Positions 30,652-40,116 of a stretch of DNA of 64,000 nt are shown one piece after another. Source of the stretch: Klebsiella sp. BIGb0138 (GTDB taxonomy: Bacteria > Pseudomonadota > Gammaproteobacteria > Enterobacterales > Enterobacteriaceae). Position numbers and translations under genes: made by a program. The notes under the pieces were generated by a model, which was not told where the DNA came from, searched no databases, and worked only from the letters and a program-made list of their open reading frames with translations. Each line of letters opens with the position of its first letter. Position 1 is the first letter of the stretch. The DNA lies in NCBI RefSeq assembly GCF_004342285.1, contig NZ_SMCV01000009.1, positions 1 to 64,000 on the forward strand, in the 5' to 3' direction.

Positions 30652-31478
30652 ATTCTTCGGTTCAGCCCCATGATATCCATGATTTTGGTGGCGATCTCCT
30701 CGACGGAATAGTTGGTGCTGTTCAGGCAGGGAATTTTATTCTTGCGGTACAGGGCTTCCACCTCGGTGACTTCCATCCGGCATTGACGCATCGACGCATA
30801 GCGACTGTTTTCACGCCGTTCTTCGCGAATGGCGGCTAGCCGTTCCGGGTTAATGGTCAGGCCAAACAGCTTGTGCTGCAGCGGCTTGAGCGAGGCGGGC
30901 AGAATTAAATTGTCCATATCGTCGGCGATAAACGGATAGTTTGCCGCGCGGATGCCGTACTGCATCGCCAGATAGAGACTGGTGGGGGTTTTTCCGCAGC
31001 GCGAGACGCCCAGCAGGATCACCTGCGCCTGATCGAGATTGCGCAACGAAATGCCGTCATCGTGGGCGAGGGTATAATCAATGGCGGCGATTCGCGCATC
31101 GTATTTGTTCAGGTTACCCGGCGTCAGGCCGTGGGTACGGTGAGCGATCGGCGTGGGATCCAGACGCAGCTCCTGCTGCAGCGGGGCCACCAGCGCCTGA
31201 ACGATATCCTGACAAAATCCCTCGCTTTGCAAAATCACGTCGCGAATTTCCGGAATGACGATGGAGTAGAAAACCAGCGGCCGGATACCGGTTTGCTGGT
31301 AGATAGCGTCAATTTGCTCCTTTACCGCCCGCGCACGGCTGGCATTTTCCACAAACGGCAGGGTCACGCTGCTGATGGCGACCGGAAATTGCGACATCAC
31401 CGCATGCCCCAGCACCTCTGCCGTAATGGCAGTACCGTCGGAAATATAAAATACGTGGCGATCTACAGCACTTTCCAT
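30645..31478 (-). CDS. ppsR: PEP synthetase regulatory protein (kinase/pyrophosphorylase)
   Basis: Starting at 31478 the product has 277 residues ([18 protein letters not shown]), the E. coli length, with GGAT 9 bases upstream; the Met three codons earlier has no good site. PpsR inactivates PEP synthase by ADP-dependent phosphorylation and reactivates it by Pi-dependent dephosphorylation. The P-loop-like '[18 protein letters not shown]' near residue 150 is intact. It diverges from its target gene ppsA. Confidence 0.96.
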   Translation of the reverse strand: MESAVDRHVFYISDGTAITAEVLGHAVMSQFPVAISSVTLPFVENASRARAVKEQIDAIYQQTGIRPLVFYSIVIPEIRDVILQSEGFCQDIVQALVAPLQQELRLDPTPIAHRTHGLTPGNLNKYDARIAAIDYTLAHDDGISLRNLDQAQVILLGVSRCGKTPTSLYLAMQYGIRAANYPFIADDMDNLILPASLKPLQHKLFGLTINPERLAAIREERRENSRYASMRQCRMEVTEVEALYRKNKIPCLNSTNYSVEEIATKIMDIMGLNRRMY

Positions 31479-31711
31479 TTTGACCATCCGGTATAATTAG
31501 TTTAATTACCTGAAAGCAGATATTAAATTTAAGCATATCCCTTTAGGCTTTGTCTCACTTTAAAAATGAAACGGTATTTTTATTTTTAATGAAAAGGTGA
31601 GTTCAGTTTTGTGAATTGTTTGTTTTTTGTCTCGTATTGCAGCAGATTTTAGAAGAATCATTGAGTTAGCAATATTGAAGGAACTGTCCTAAAAAAGAAA
31701 AAATAATTTGC

Positions 31712-31725
31712 TTGAACGATTCACC
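31712..31725. promoter_or_regulatory. Cra (FruR) site in the ppsR-ppsA intergenic region
   Basis: GGTGAATCGTTCAA on the minus strand matches the Cra consensus (RSTGAAWSNTTHHW type) and lies 94 bases before ppsA. In E. coli Cra activates ppsA. The rest of the 340-base divergent gap is AT-rich and should contain both promoters; no other operator is clear. Confidence 0.75.
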
Positions 31726-31818
31726 GTTTTTTTCAGCCGCATAAATATGTCAGGATAAATCCTGCAGTTGATCGTGAGTTTTTTATCACTGGTATTAAAT
31801 CACAAAAGGATTGTCTCG

Positions 31819-34197
31819 ATGTCCAACAATGGCTCGTCACCGCTGGTGCTTTGGTATAACCAACTCGGCATGAATGATGTAGACAGAGTTGGGGGCAAAA
31901 ATGCCTCCCTTGGTGAAATGATTACGAATCTGTCCGGTATGGGTGTTTCCGTGCCGAACGGGTTTGCCACCACCGCTGATGCCTTCAATCAGTTCCTGGA
32001 CCAAAGCGGTGTTAACCAGCGTATTTATGCACTGCTGGATGAAACCGACATTGACGACGTTTCCGCATTAGCGAAAGCGGGCGCCCAGATCCGTCAGTGG
32101 ATCATTGATACGCCGTTCCAGAGCGAACTGGAAGACGCCATTCGTGATGCCTATACACAGCTGTCCGCGGATAATGCCGAGGCCTCCTTTGCCGTGCGTT
32201 CCTCCGCCACGGCGGAAGATATGCCGGATGCCTCCTTCGCCGGGCAGCAAGAGACATTCCTCAACGTGCAGGGCTTTGATGCCGTGCTCGTCGCGGTGAA
32301 GCACGTGTTTGCTTCGCTGTTTAACGATCGCGCGATCTCCTATCGCGTGCATCAGGGTTATGACCACCGCGGCGTGGCGCTATCCGCCGGGGTACAAAGG
32401 ATGGTGCGTTCCGACCTCGCCTCATCCGGCGTCATGTTCTCCATCGACACCGAGTCCGGCTTTGACCAGGTGGTATTTATTACCTCCGCCTGGGGCCTCG
32501 GCGAAATGGTGGTGCAGGGCGCGGTGAACCCGGATGAGTTCTACGTCCATAAGCCGACGCTGGCGGCAAATCGTCCGTCTATCGTGCGCCGTACCATGGG
32601 GTCGAAAAAGATTCGCATGATTTACGCGCCGACTCAGGAACATGGCAAGCAGGTGCGTATCGAAGATGTTCCGCAGGCGCAGCGTGACATTTTCTCGTTA
32701 ACCAACGAGGAAGTGCAGGAGCTGGCGAAGCAGGCGGTGCAGATTGAGAAGCACTACGGCCGGCCGATGGATATCGAGTGGGCGAAAGATGGCCATACCG
32801 GCGAGCTGTTCATCGTCCAGGCGCGTCCGGAAACCGTACGTTCACGCGGCCAGGTGATGGAACGCTATACCCTGCATGCGCAAGGGCAGATTGTGGCTGA
32901 AGGCCGCGCGATCGGCCATCGCATCGGGGCCGGTCCGGTGAAAGTCATTCACGATATCAGTGAAATGAACCGCATCGAACCGGGCGACGTGCTGGTCACC
33001 GACATGACCGACCCGGACTGGGAACCGATCATGAAGAAAGCCTCGGCAATCGTCACCAACCGCGGCGGACGTACCTGCCACGCGGCGATTATTGCCCGTG
33101 AACTGGGGATCCCGGCGGTGGTTGGCTGCGGCGACGCGACCGATCGTATCGAGGAAAACCAGAACGTCACCGTTTCCTGCGCCGAAGGCGATACCGGCTA
33201 CGTCTATGCCGAACTGCTGGACTTCAGCATCAAGAGTTCAAGCGTCGGTGAGATGCCCGAGCTGCCGCTGAAGATTATGATGAACGTCGGCAACCCGGAC
33301 CGGGCATTCGACTTCGCCTGCCTGCCGAACGAGGGCGTTGGCCTGGCGCGTCTGGAATTCATCATCAACCGCATGATTGGCGTCCATCCGCGCGCGCTGC
33401 TGGAGTTTGATGACCAGGAGCCCGCGCTGCAGAACGAAATCCGCGAGCTGATGAAAGGCTACGACTCGCCGAGAGAGTTTTACGTCGGCCGTTTGACCGA
33501 AGGTATTGCGACCCTGGGCGCGGCGTTCTATCCGAAGCGGGTGATTGTTCGTCTCTCCGACTTTAAGTCGAACGAATACGCCAACCTGGTGGGCGGCGAG
33601 CGTTATGAGCCGGAAGAAGAGAACCCGATGCTCGGCTTCCGCGGCGCCGGTCGTTACGTCTCTGACAGCTTCCGCGACTGCTTCGCGCTGGAGTGTGAAG
33701 CGGTTAAGCGCGTACGCAACGATATGGGCCTGGACAACGTAGAGATCATGGTTCCTTTCGTCCGTACCGTCGCCCAGGCGAAAGCGGTGGTGGAGGAGCT
33801 GGAGCGTCAGGGTCTCAAACGCGGCGAGAACGGGCTGAAAATCATTATGATGTGCGAAATCCCGTCCAACGCGCTGCTGGCCGAACAGTTCCTCGAGTAC
33901 TTTGACGGCTTCTCTATCGGTTCAAACGATATGACTCAGCTGGCGCTGGGCCTCGATCGCGACTCAGGCGTGGTCTCTGAGCTGTTTGATGAACGCAACG
34001 ATGCGGTAAAAGCGCTGCTGTCGATGGCGATTCGCGCGGCGAAGAAACAGGGCAAATACGTTGGTATTTGTGGCCAGGGCCCGTCTGACCATGAGGATTT
34101 TGCCGCCTGGCTGATGGAGGAGGGGATCGACAGCCTGTCCCTGAACCCGGATACCGTGGTGCAAACCTGGCTTGGCCTGGCTGAACTGAGCAAATAA
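31819..34197 (+). CDS. ppsA: Phosphoenolpyruvate synthase
   Basis: ATG 31819 (AAAGGA upstream) gives 792 residues, [20 protein letters not shown], as in E. coli; an upstream in-frame ATG at 31768 is not needed. It converts pyruvate, ATP and water to PEP, AMP and Pi for gluconeogenesis. The N-terminal ATP-grasp domain, the phosphohistidine domain with His421 in 'GGRTCHAAI', and the C-terminal PEP/pyruvate barrel with '[20 protein letters not shown]' are complete. Activity is expected to be controlled by PpsR and transcription by Cra. Confidence 0.98.
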   Translation: MSNNGSSPLVLWYNQLGMNDVDRVGGKNASLGEMITNLSGMGVSVPNGFATTADAFNQFLDQSGVNQRIYALLDETDIDDVSALAKAGAQIRQWIIDTPFQSELEDAIRDAYTQLSADNAEASFAVRSSATAEDMPDASFAGQQETFLNVQGFDAVLVAVKHVFASLFNDRAISYRVHQGYDHRGVALSAGVQRMVRSDLASSGVMFSIDTESGFDQVVFITSAWGLGEMVVQGAVNPDEFYVHKPTLAANRPSIVRRTMGSKKIRMIYAPTQEHGKQVRIEDVPQAQRDIFSLTNEEVQELAKQAVQIEKHYGRPMDIEWAKDGHTGELFIVQARPETVRSRGQVMERYTLHAQGQIVAEGRAIGHRIGAGPVKVIHDISEMNRIEPGDVLVTDMTDPDWEPIMKKASAIVTNRGGRTCHAAIIARELGIPAVVGCGDATDRIEENQNVTVSCAEGDTGYVYAELLDFSIKSSSVGEMPELPLKIMMNVGNPDRAFDFACLPNEGVGLARLEFIINRMIGVHPRALLEFDDQEPALQNEIRELMKGYDSPREFYVGRLTEGIATLGAAFYPKRVIVRLSDFKSNEYANLVGGERYEPEEENPMLGFRGAGRYVSDSFRDCFALECEAVKRVRNDMGLDNVEIMVPFVRTVAQAKAVVEELERQGLKRGENGLKIIMMCEIPSNALLAEQFLEYFDGFSIGSNDMTQLALGLDRDSGVVSELFDERNDAVKALLSMAIRAAKKQGKYVGICGQGPSDHEDFAAWLMEEGIDSLSLNPDTVVQTWLGLAELSK

Positions 34198-34220
34198 TCT
34201 TCGGCCGGACAAAATAGTCT

Positions 34221-34250
34221 AATCCCCGTCAGCGATGGCGGGGATTTTTT
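34221..34250 (+). terminator. Terminator after ppsA
   Basis: AATCCCCG (34221-34228) pairs with CGGGGATT (34239-34246), followed by seven T. Confidence 0.9.
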
Positions 34251-34275
34251 TATTCTCAGCGCGGACCCCCCTTAA

Positions 34276-34291
34276 TTTGCAGTCAATCACA
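34276..34291 (+). promoter_or_regulatory. Possible CRP site upstream of the sugar operon
   Basis: TTTGC-N6-TCACA carries one perfect CRP half-site and one weak half, about 155 bases before the GPH symporter gene. Catabolite control would suit a glycoside operon. Nothing else recognisable is seen in the 34251-34432 gap. Confidence 0.35.
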
Positions 34292-34432
34292 TAAACAGAA
34301 AAAAACAAAATATCGTAATCCCTCAGTGAATTTCTACAATTGTTGCCGGGGTCGCCATTTCTAATACTTACACCGCGTCATCTGATTCTCATGCTACCTG
34401 GTGATAAACGCTCTCTCTGTGTAAGGATAATA

Positions 34433-35830
34433 ATGACTCTCTCCTCTGTTCTGACCACAAAAAATAAAATTGGCTACGGACTTGGCGATATGGCCAGCGC
34501 GCTGGTGTGGCAAACCGCCACGCTATTTCTGGCCTATTTTTATACCGATGTGTTTGGTCTACCGGCCGCGATTATGGGAACGATGTTTTTAGTCGTGCGG
34601 GTGGTGGATGCGGTCGTCGATCCGTGTATTGGCGCGCTGGTGGATCGCACGCAAACCCGTCACGGGCGCTTTCGCCCCTGGCTGCTGTGGTTCGCCATCC
34701 CGTTCGGCGTCAGCTGCATTATCACCTTCTACGTGCCCGACGTCGGAGAAACCGGAAAAATTATTTATGCCTGTCTGACCTATACCCTGCTGAGCTTTAT
34801 CTACTCGGCGATTAACGTGCCGTATTGCGCGATGCCCGGCGCTCTGACGATGGACCCGCATGAGCGTCACTCCCTGCAGTCGTGGCGCTTTGCGCTGTCG
34901 TTTATCGGCGGCCTGATAGTCACCGTCATTGCGCTGCCGCTGGTGGCTCATCTTGGCGCGGGGAATGCGCAAAAAGGCTATTTTTATGCCATGAGCCTGA
35001 TGGGGATCCTCGGGATCGTACTGTTCTTCAGCTGCTTCTTCCTTACCCGCGAGCGCTATACGCCGCAGAGCGATACCTCGGGATCGTTATTAAAAGACCT
35101 GAAGCTGCTGGCCGGAAATAGCCAATGGCGAATCGTATTTATCTTCAATATTTTATTATTAACGGCGGTGGTCGCCCGCGGCTCGGCAACGATGTATTAC
35201 GTCAAATATGTGATGCAGCGCCCGGAGATGGTATTCACTTTTATTGTGTCCGGAATGATTGCGGCACTGCTCGGCGCATTATTATCCGAACGGCTGCTAG
35301 GTAAATTCGATCGCGTACGGGCGTATCAGTGGACGATTATTACTTTTGTGATCTTTGCCGTGGCCATTTTCTTTATTCCGGCGAATCAGGTGTGGCTGAT
35401 ATTCGCCCTCAACGTGGTCTTTAGCTTTATCCAGAACCTGACCACGCCGCTGCAGTGGACCATGTTCTCGGACGTGGTGGACTACGAAGAGCATCGCAGC
35501 GGCCGTCGCCTGGACGGGCTGGTGTTCTCCACGGCGCTGTTCGCCATTAAGTTTGGCCTGGCGCTGGGGGGCGCGGTCGTGGGGTGGATCCTCGGTTTCG
35601 TCGACTATATCCCCAACGCGGCGACCCAGTCGCCAGCCGTGCTGGGCACCATTAATACCTTGTTCACGCTGATCCCCGCCGCACTGTTCATCGTGATGGC
35701 GCTGCTGCTGATGTTCTACAAGCTCAATAGCGCCACGGCGGACAATATTGCCCGTGAACTTATCCGTCGCCGTGAAACGAACGTCACCGCAACCGCGCAG
35801 CCAGCGCTGAATTCAGCACTACAGGAGTAA
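34433..35830 (+). CDS. GPH family sugar:cation symporter
   Basis: ATG 34433 (AAGGATAATA upstream) gives 465 residues; the longer in-frame version from 34340 adds a leader without membrane character. The sequence shows twelve predicted membrane helices and the glycoside-pentoside-hexuronide family hallmarks 'KIGYGLGDMASALVWQTATL', 'GALVDRTQTRHGRFRPWLLW' and 'NVPYCAM'. The closest remembered relatives are YicJ/XynP-type xyloside and glucoside importers. It is 4 bases from a GH3 glycosidase gene, so the pair should import and cleave a beta-glycoside. The sugar is not defined by sequence. Confidence 0.88.
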   Translation: MTLSSVLTTKNKIGYGLGDMASALVWQTATLFLAYFYTDVFGLPAAIMGTMFLVVRVVDAVVDPCIGALVDRTQTRHGRFRPWLLWFAIPFGVSCIITFYVPDVGETGKIIYACLTYTLLSFIYSAINVPYCAMPGALTMDPHERHSLQSWRFALSFIGGLIVTVIALPLVAHLGAGNAQKGYFYAMSLMGILGIVLFFSCFFLTRERYTPQSDTSGSLLKDLKLLAGNSQWRIVFIFNILLLTAVVARGSATMYYVKYVMQRPEMVFTFIVSGMIAALLGALLSERLLGKFDRVRAYQWTIITFVIFAVAIFFIPANQVWLIFALNVVFSFIQNLTTPLQWTMFSDVVDYEEHRSGRRLDGLVFSTALFAIKFGLALGGAVVGWILGFVDYIPNAATQSPAVLGTINTLFTLIPAALFIVMALLLMFYKLNSATADNIARELIRRRETNVTATAQPALNSALQE

Positions 35831-35834
35831 GAAA

Positions 35835-38204
35835 ATGACCGTAATTTATAAGGATGCCCGTCGCCCGATTGATGAACGCGTTGCGGATTTAGTTTCGCGG
35901 ATGACGGTGGAAGAGAAATTTGCTCAGATGCACGCCTTTTGGCTGGTGCTCGCCGAGGACGGCGAACACCGGGAGCGCAGCGACATGAGCGATGAATTTG
36001 CCGGCGTCAGCGCTCAGGTCTCGCTGACGGAACGCTTAAAGTCCGGCATCGGACAGATTACCCGCCCGTTGGGGACCCATATTGTTACGGCGGAGAGCGG
36101 CGTGCGCGCCGCCAACCGCCTGCAGAAGATGCTGGTGGAAGAGACCCGGCTGGGGATCCCGGCGCTGTTCCACGAAGAGTGCCTGGTCGGGCTGCTGTGC
36201 AAAGAGGCGACGCTGTTTCCCTCTTCGCTCAATTATGGCTCAACCTGGGATCCAGAGCTGGTCGCGCGGGCGGCGCGGGAAATTGGCGTGGAAGCGCGTA
36301 CCACCGGGTGTAAACAGGGGCTGGCGCCGGTGCTGGATGTCTCACGCGATGTCCGCTGGGGACGCACCGAAGAGACCTTTGGCGAAGATCCCTGGCTGGT
36401 GGGGGTGATGGCCTGCGCGTATGTGGAGGGGTTGCAGGGCGAAAAGCGCGACGTGCTGGCGACGCTGAAACATTATGTCGGCCACTCCTTCAGCGAAGGC
36501 GCGCGTAACCATGCCCCGGTGCACCTGGGTTTTTGTGAGCTGAATGATACCTTCCTGCTGCCGTTTGAGATGGCGGTGAAGCTGGCGAATGCCGGATCGG
36601 TGATGCCCGCGTATCACGATATCGATAACCAGCCAGGGCACAGCGATAGCTTCCTGTTGACCACGGTCCTGCGCGAGCAGTGGGGCTTTGATGGCATTAT
36701 CGTCGCTGACTACGGCGGCGTCAGTCTGCTGCATCAGCATCATGGGATCGCCCACGATGCGGCGGAATCCGCCGCGCTGGCGTTTAATGCCGGTCTCGAT
36801 GTGGAACTGCCGAAAGATGATTGCGCCCGCCATCTGCAGCAGGCGCTGGATCGCGGTTTAATCACCATGGCGAAGATTGATGAAATCGTCACGCGTACCC
36901 TGACAGAGAAGTTCCGTCTGGGCCTGTTCGAACAGCCCTATACCGATGTGGCGGGCATTACGTTGCAGTCTCCGGCGGCGCGCCAGGCCGCACGCGATGT
37001 GGCGACCCGCTCGCTGACGCTGCTGGAGAACCGCGGCGTTCTGCCGCTGCAGGGGCAGCCGAAGGTGGCGGTAGTCGGGCCAACGGCCGACGACCCGCTG
37101 GCGCTGCTCAGCGGCTACAGTTTCCCGGTACACCTGATCATCAGCGATATGGTGGACGAGGTCTCGCAGGTCACCACGCCGCTGGCGGCGCTGCGCCACT
37201 ACCTGGGGGCGCAGCGGGTGAGCTATGCCAAAGGTTGCCATATTATTGAGCAGAGGATGGCCGGCGCGCCGGTCTTCCCCGGCGACAGCGGCGGCAAACC
37301 GATGCAGCAATCGCCGGTTTCACTTGATGACAGTTTAATCCCTGAGGCGGTAAAGGTCGCGCAGGACAACGACGTGATCGTGGCCTGCGTGGGCGATCTT
37401 GCCGGTCTGTTCCAGAGCGGTACGGTGGGGGAAGGGTCGGATACCGATACGCTGAATCTGCCTGGCGTCCAGCAGCAGCTGCTGGAAGCGTTAGTCGCGA
37501 CCGGTAAACCGGTGGTGGTGGTGATGACCGGCGGACGTCCTTATAACCTGCAGGGGCTGGAAGATCGCGTGGCGGCCCTGCTGATGGCCTGGGCGCCGGG
37601 CCAGGAAGGCGGTTGGGCGGTGGCCGATGTGTTAACCGGACGCGCAGAGCCGCAGGGGAGGCTGGTGGTCAGCGTGCCGAAAAGCGCGGGGGCGATGCCG
37701 TATTACTACAACCACAAACTGAAAAGCGGCGGCACGCCGTTTGCTTTCCACTTTGGCTCGCGCTACCCGTTTGGCTACGGGCAAAGCTGGACAACCTTCA
37801 CGTATGGCCAACCCCGGCTGCTGGCCCGGGAGGTGGCTATCGACGGGGAAATCGCGCTGCAGGTCACGGTGCGTAACGGCGGGGAGCGTCGCGGGAGCGA
37901 GGTTGTCCAGCTTTATGTGCGCGATAAAGTCGCGTCTATGGTACGTCCGCTGCAGGAGCTGAAGGCCTTCCAGCGGGTAACCGTAGAGCCGGGCGAAAGC
38001 GCGACGCTGACTTTCTACCTGCCGGTCGATATGCTGAATTTCACCCGTCGCGATGGGCAACGTATTGTTGAACCCGGTGAGTTTGAACTGCAGATTGGCG
38101 CCTCTTCGGCGGATATTCGCGGGACGGCCACCGTAATGGTCAGCGGAGAGGTGCGTGAATTACCGCACAACTGGCGGATGATGAGCCGTTGCGAAGTGAG
38201 TTAG
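35835..38204 (+). CDS. Glycoside hydrolase family 3 beta-glycosidase
   Basis: The 789-residue protein has the GH3 three-domain layout: an N-terminal barrel (about 1-370) with the nucleophile Asp292 in 'IIVADYGGVS' and 'LKHYVGHS', an alpha/beta sandwich (about 395-640) and a fibronectin type III-like end (about 680-780, 'GSEVVQLYVRDKVASMVRPL'). No signal peptide is present, so it acts in the cytoplasm on substrate brought in by the adjacent symporter. Specificity could be beta-glucoside or beta-xyloside. ATG 35835 follows AGGAG, and the 4-base gap marks an operon. No regulator gene is adjacent. Confidence 0.9.
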   Translation: MTVIYKDARRPIDERVADLVSRMTVEEKFAQMHAFWLVLAEDGEHRERSDMSDEFAGVSAQVSLTERLKSGIGQITRPLGTHIVTAESGVRAANRLQKMLVEETRLGIPALFHEECLVGLLCKEATLFPSSLNYGSTWDPELVARAAREIGVEARTTGCKQGLAPVLDVSRDVRWGRTEETFGEDPWLVGVMACAYVEGLQGEKRDVLATLKHYVGHSFSEGARNHAPVHLGFCELNDTFLLPFEMAVKLANAGSVMPAYHDIDNQPGHSDSFLLTTVLREQWGFDGIIVADYGGVSLLHQHHGIAHDAAESAALAFNAGLDVELPKDDCARHLQQALDRGLITMAKIDEIVTRTLTEKFRLGLFEQPYTDVAGITLQSPAARQAARDVATRSLTLLENRGVLPLQGQPKVAVVGPTADDPLALLSGYSFPVHLIISDMVDEVSQVTTPLAALRHYLGAQRVSYAKGCHIIEQRMAGAPVFPGDSGGKPMQQSPVSLDDSLIPEAVKVAQDNDVIVACVGDLAGLFQSGTVGEGSDTDTLNLPGVQQQLLEALVATGKPVVVVMTGGRPYNLQGLEDRVAALLMAWAPGQEGGWAVADVLTGRAEPQGRLVVSVPKSAGAMPYYYNHKLKSGGTPFAFHFGSRYPFGYGQSWTTFTYGQPRLLAREVAIDGEIALQVTVRNGGERRGSEVVQLYVRDKVASMVRPLQELKAFQRVTVEPGESATLTFYLPVDMLNFTRRDGQRIVEPGEFELQIGASSADIRGTATVMVSGEVRELPHNWRMMSRCEVS

Positions 38205-38332
38205 TTCATTGCCATGAGTGGGCTGGAGACGAAGGAACGACGAGCGGCGGCAAGCAGCGCATCCATTGAGAGATTGCCGCACCCATGCTGTCCCGAAGCC
38301 CGCGAGCCATGCCGGGTAGCCGATTGCAGGCT

Positions 38333-38438
38333 AAAAAAAAGCCCATCGTGGGAGATGGGCAAAGACTACACACAGCAATTCGTTGTTTCACTCAGGGGAT
38401 TTCCATGCTTATAAATCAAGGTGTTGATTTATAACCGT
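38333..38438 (-). ncRNA. rprA: Small regulatory RNA RprA
   Basis: On the minus strand the 106-base RNA starts ACGGTTATAAATCAACACC, has a 5' hairpin of GGTTATAAATCA/TGATTTATAA type, the conserved rpoS-pairing segment 'ATGGAAATCCCCTGAGTGAA', and ends in the terminator CCCATCTCCCACGATGGGC followed by T. This matches E. coli RprA closely and has the same neighbour, ydiK. RprA, induced through Rcs, activates rpoS translation with Hfq. A TACTAT -10 lies just upstream (38443-38450 region). Confidence 0.95.
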
Positions 38439-38584
38439 GCCCTAATAGTAGACACAGCCCTTTTGGGCGTCGATCGGATTCATCCCAATAGTTAAATTGA
38501 GGTGAAGAATATGCGCGGTGAATGTGGCCAACAGTGTGAGCGGCAGGGAAAATCAGGTCTGTTTTATAAGTTTTTCTTAAGTTT

Positions 38585-38612
38585 AAGGCGGGTTTCCCCG
38601 CCTTATTTTTTT
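38585..38612 (+). terminator. Plus-strand terminator between rprA and ydiK
   Basis: AAGGCGGG (38585-38592) pairs with CCCGCCTT (38597-38604) and is followed by T residues only on the plus strand. Both neighbouring genes (rprA, ydiK) lie on the minus strand, so it ends either an unannotated plus-strand transcript or acts mainly as a 3' hairpin of ydiK. Confidence 0.7.
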
Positions 38613-39735
38613 ACTTCTGATTGTTGAGATTGCTGGCATTCAGCTCTTCAAGCTCCGCCAGCACCTGGTCGGGATCCTTCGGCGGCGGCGGCACCTCATG
38701 TACCCAGGCATCGTACAAACGCCAGGAGACAGCCAGCAGCACCGGCCCGATAAACAGGCCAATCATGCCGAAGGCGATCAGGCCGCCGATAACGCCGGAG
38801 AGAATCAGAATCATCGGCAGATCGGCCCCCATGCGAATCAGCACCGGACGGATGACGTTGTCCATGGTTCCCACCACGCAGCTCCATACCAGCAGTACCG
38901 TGCCCCAGGTGGTGTCGCCGCTCCAGTAGAGCCAGATGATCGAGGGAACCAGTACCAGCAATGGCCCCAGCTGGACGAGGCAGGTAAAGATCATTACCAC
39001 CGTCAACAGTGCCGCATACGGGACGCCGGATACCGCGAGGCCGATGCCGCCGAGCACCGCCTGCGCCAACGCGGTAACGACCACTCCCAGCGCCACGGCG
39101 CGGATGGCCTGGCCGGCAAGGATCACCGCCGCATCGCCGCGTTTCGCCGCCAGGCGGGTGGCAAAATAGCGGAAGCCATAGGCGACTCTCTCACCTTGCC
39201 AGTACAACAGAGCGCTGAACAGCAGCATCAGGCCGCAATAGACCAGCAGTTTACCAATATGCGCCGCCTGACCGACAAACCAGGTGGTGGTGGTGCCGAG
39301 GTAGGGGCGGATTTTGGTCATAATGGCCGTTCCGCCCATCTCCAGTAAATTATGCCATCCGGCATACAGCTTATCGCCGAACAGCGGCACGCTGTTCAGC
39401 CAGGCGAGATCCGGCGGGGTAAAGTTGCCGCTGGTAATGACCTTAATCAACGGCGTGCTGTTATCGACCAGGCTATTGACCAGCAGCGCAATCGGAATCA
39501 CAAACAGTAAAAAGAGCAGCAGGGTCATCACCAGTACGGCGAGGGCGCGTTTACCAAACAGTAAACGCTGCAGACGCAGCAGGACTGGCCAGGTGGCGAT
39601 GACGACGGTGCCCGCCCAGGCGAATGACAGAATAAAGGGTTGTACGACCCACAGGCAGGAGATAATTATCAGGGACAAGAACAGCACCGACAGCAGAACT
39701 TGCGGTATATCCCGGGGCTGGCGATCGTTAATCAT
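38611..39735 (-). CDS. ydiK: AI-2E family transporter YdiK
   Basis: The 374-residue inner-membrane protein has the eight-helix layout of the AI-2E/UPF0118 family, with 'SGVPYAALLTVVMIFTCLVQ' and 'LIRMGADLPMILILSGVIGG' in the C-terminal half. E. coli YdiK has 370 residues and the same position beside rprA and ydiJ. Substrate unknown. A cytoplasmic C-terminal tail is rich in Pro and Glu (PPPPKDPDQVLAELEEL). Confidence 0.9.
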   Translation of the reverse strand: MINDRQPRDIPQVLLSVLFLSLIIISCLWVVQPFILSFAWAGTVVIATWPVLLRLQRLLFGKRALAVLVMTLLLFLLFVIPIALLVNSLVDNSTPLIKVITSGNFTPPDLAWLNSVPLFGDKLYAGWHNLLEMGGTAIMTKIRPYLGTTTTWFVGQAAHIGKLLVYCGLMLLFSALLYWQGERVAYGFRYFATRLAAKRGDAAVILAGQAIRAVALGVVVTALAQAVLGGIGLAVSGVPYAALLTVVMIFTCLVQLGPLLVLVPSIIWLYWSGDTTWGTVLLVWSCVVGTMDNVIRPVLIRMGADLPMILILSGVIGGLIAFGMIGLFIGPVLLAVSWRLYDAWVHEVPPPPKDPDQVLAELEELNASNLNNQK

Positions 39736-39885
39736 AGCGAAATGTTACCTTTCCAGTCGCGTCAAAAGGCTGACGCAGCGTAATTCCATATACTGATAAT
39801 AATATCAATAATTTCCCGCGCCTGATTCTGCACATAAATCTGGTGGGCGCATATGAAAAAAATGTGATAAAAAGTTGACTGCACT

Positions 39886-39901
39886 ACGCAATCGTTTAGT
39901 T
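39886..39901. promoter_or_regulatory. PurR-like site in the ydiK-ydiJ divergent region
   Basis: ACGCAATCGTTTAGTT agrees with the PurR consensus ACGCAAACGTTTGCGT at 12 of 16 positions, including the central CG. It is preceded by a TTGACT that could be a ydiJ -35 (39875-39880). The remaining 381-base gap holds no gene I can support. Confidence 0.4.
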
Positions 39902-40116
39902 AACCTTACACTAAATCATCCACGGCGCCTCAAGGCGGCGCGCGAGTACCCGGGCTTTTACGGTACGGGGACACAGTTGTCGCGAGTGATTAATGTGGTT
40001 TGCCATGTCCCGCAAGGGGAGCTTCAGGAAGAGCTCAGCAGCAAATGCAGCCAATAAGAGGCAGTCTGAAGGATGAAGTTTATACAACACAACATAGTCA
40101 GGCAGGGTCAAGCATT

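Noticed and set aside
38511..38627. 38-codon plus-strand ORF between rprA and ydiK
   Set aside because: It reads straight through the plus-strand terminator hairpin and shows no protein-like pattern.
40000..40116. 39-codon N-terminal extension of ydiJ
   Set aside because: The E. coli start corresponds to ATG 40117, and the extension reads through the promoter-proximal leader.
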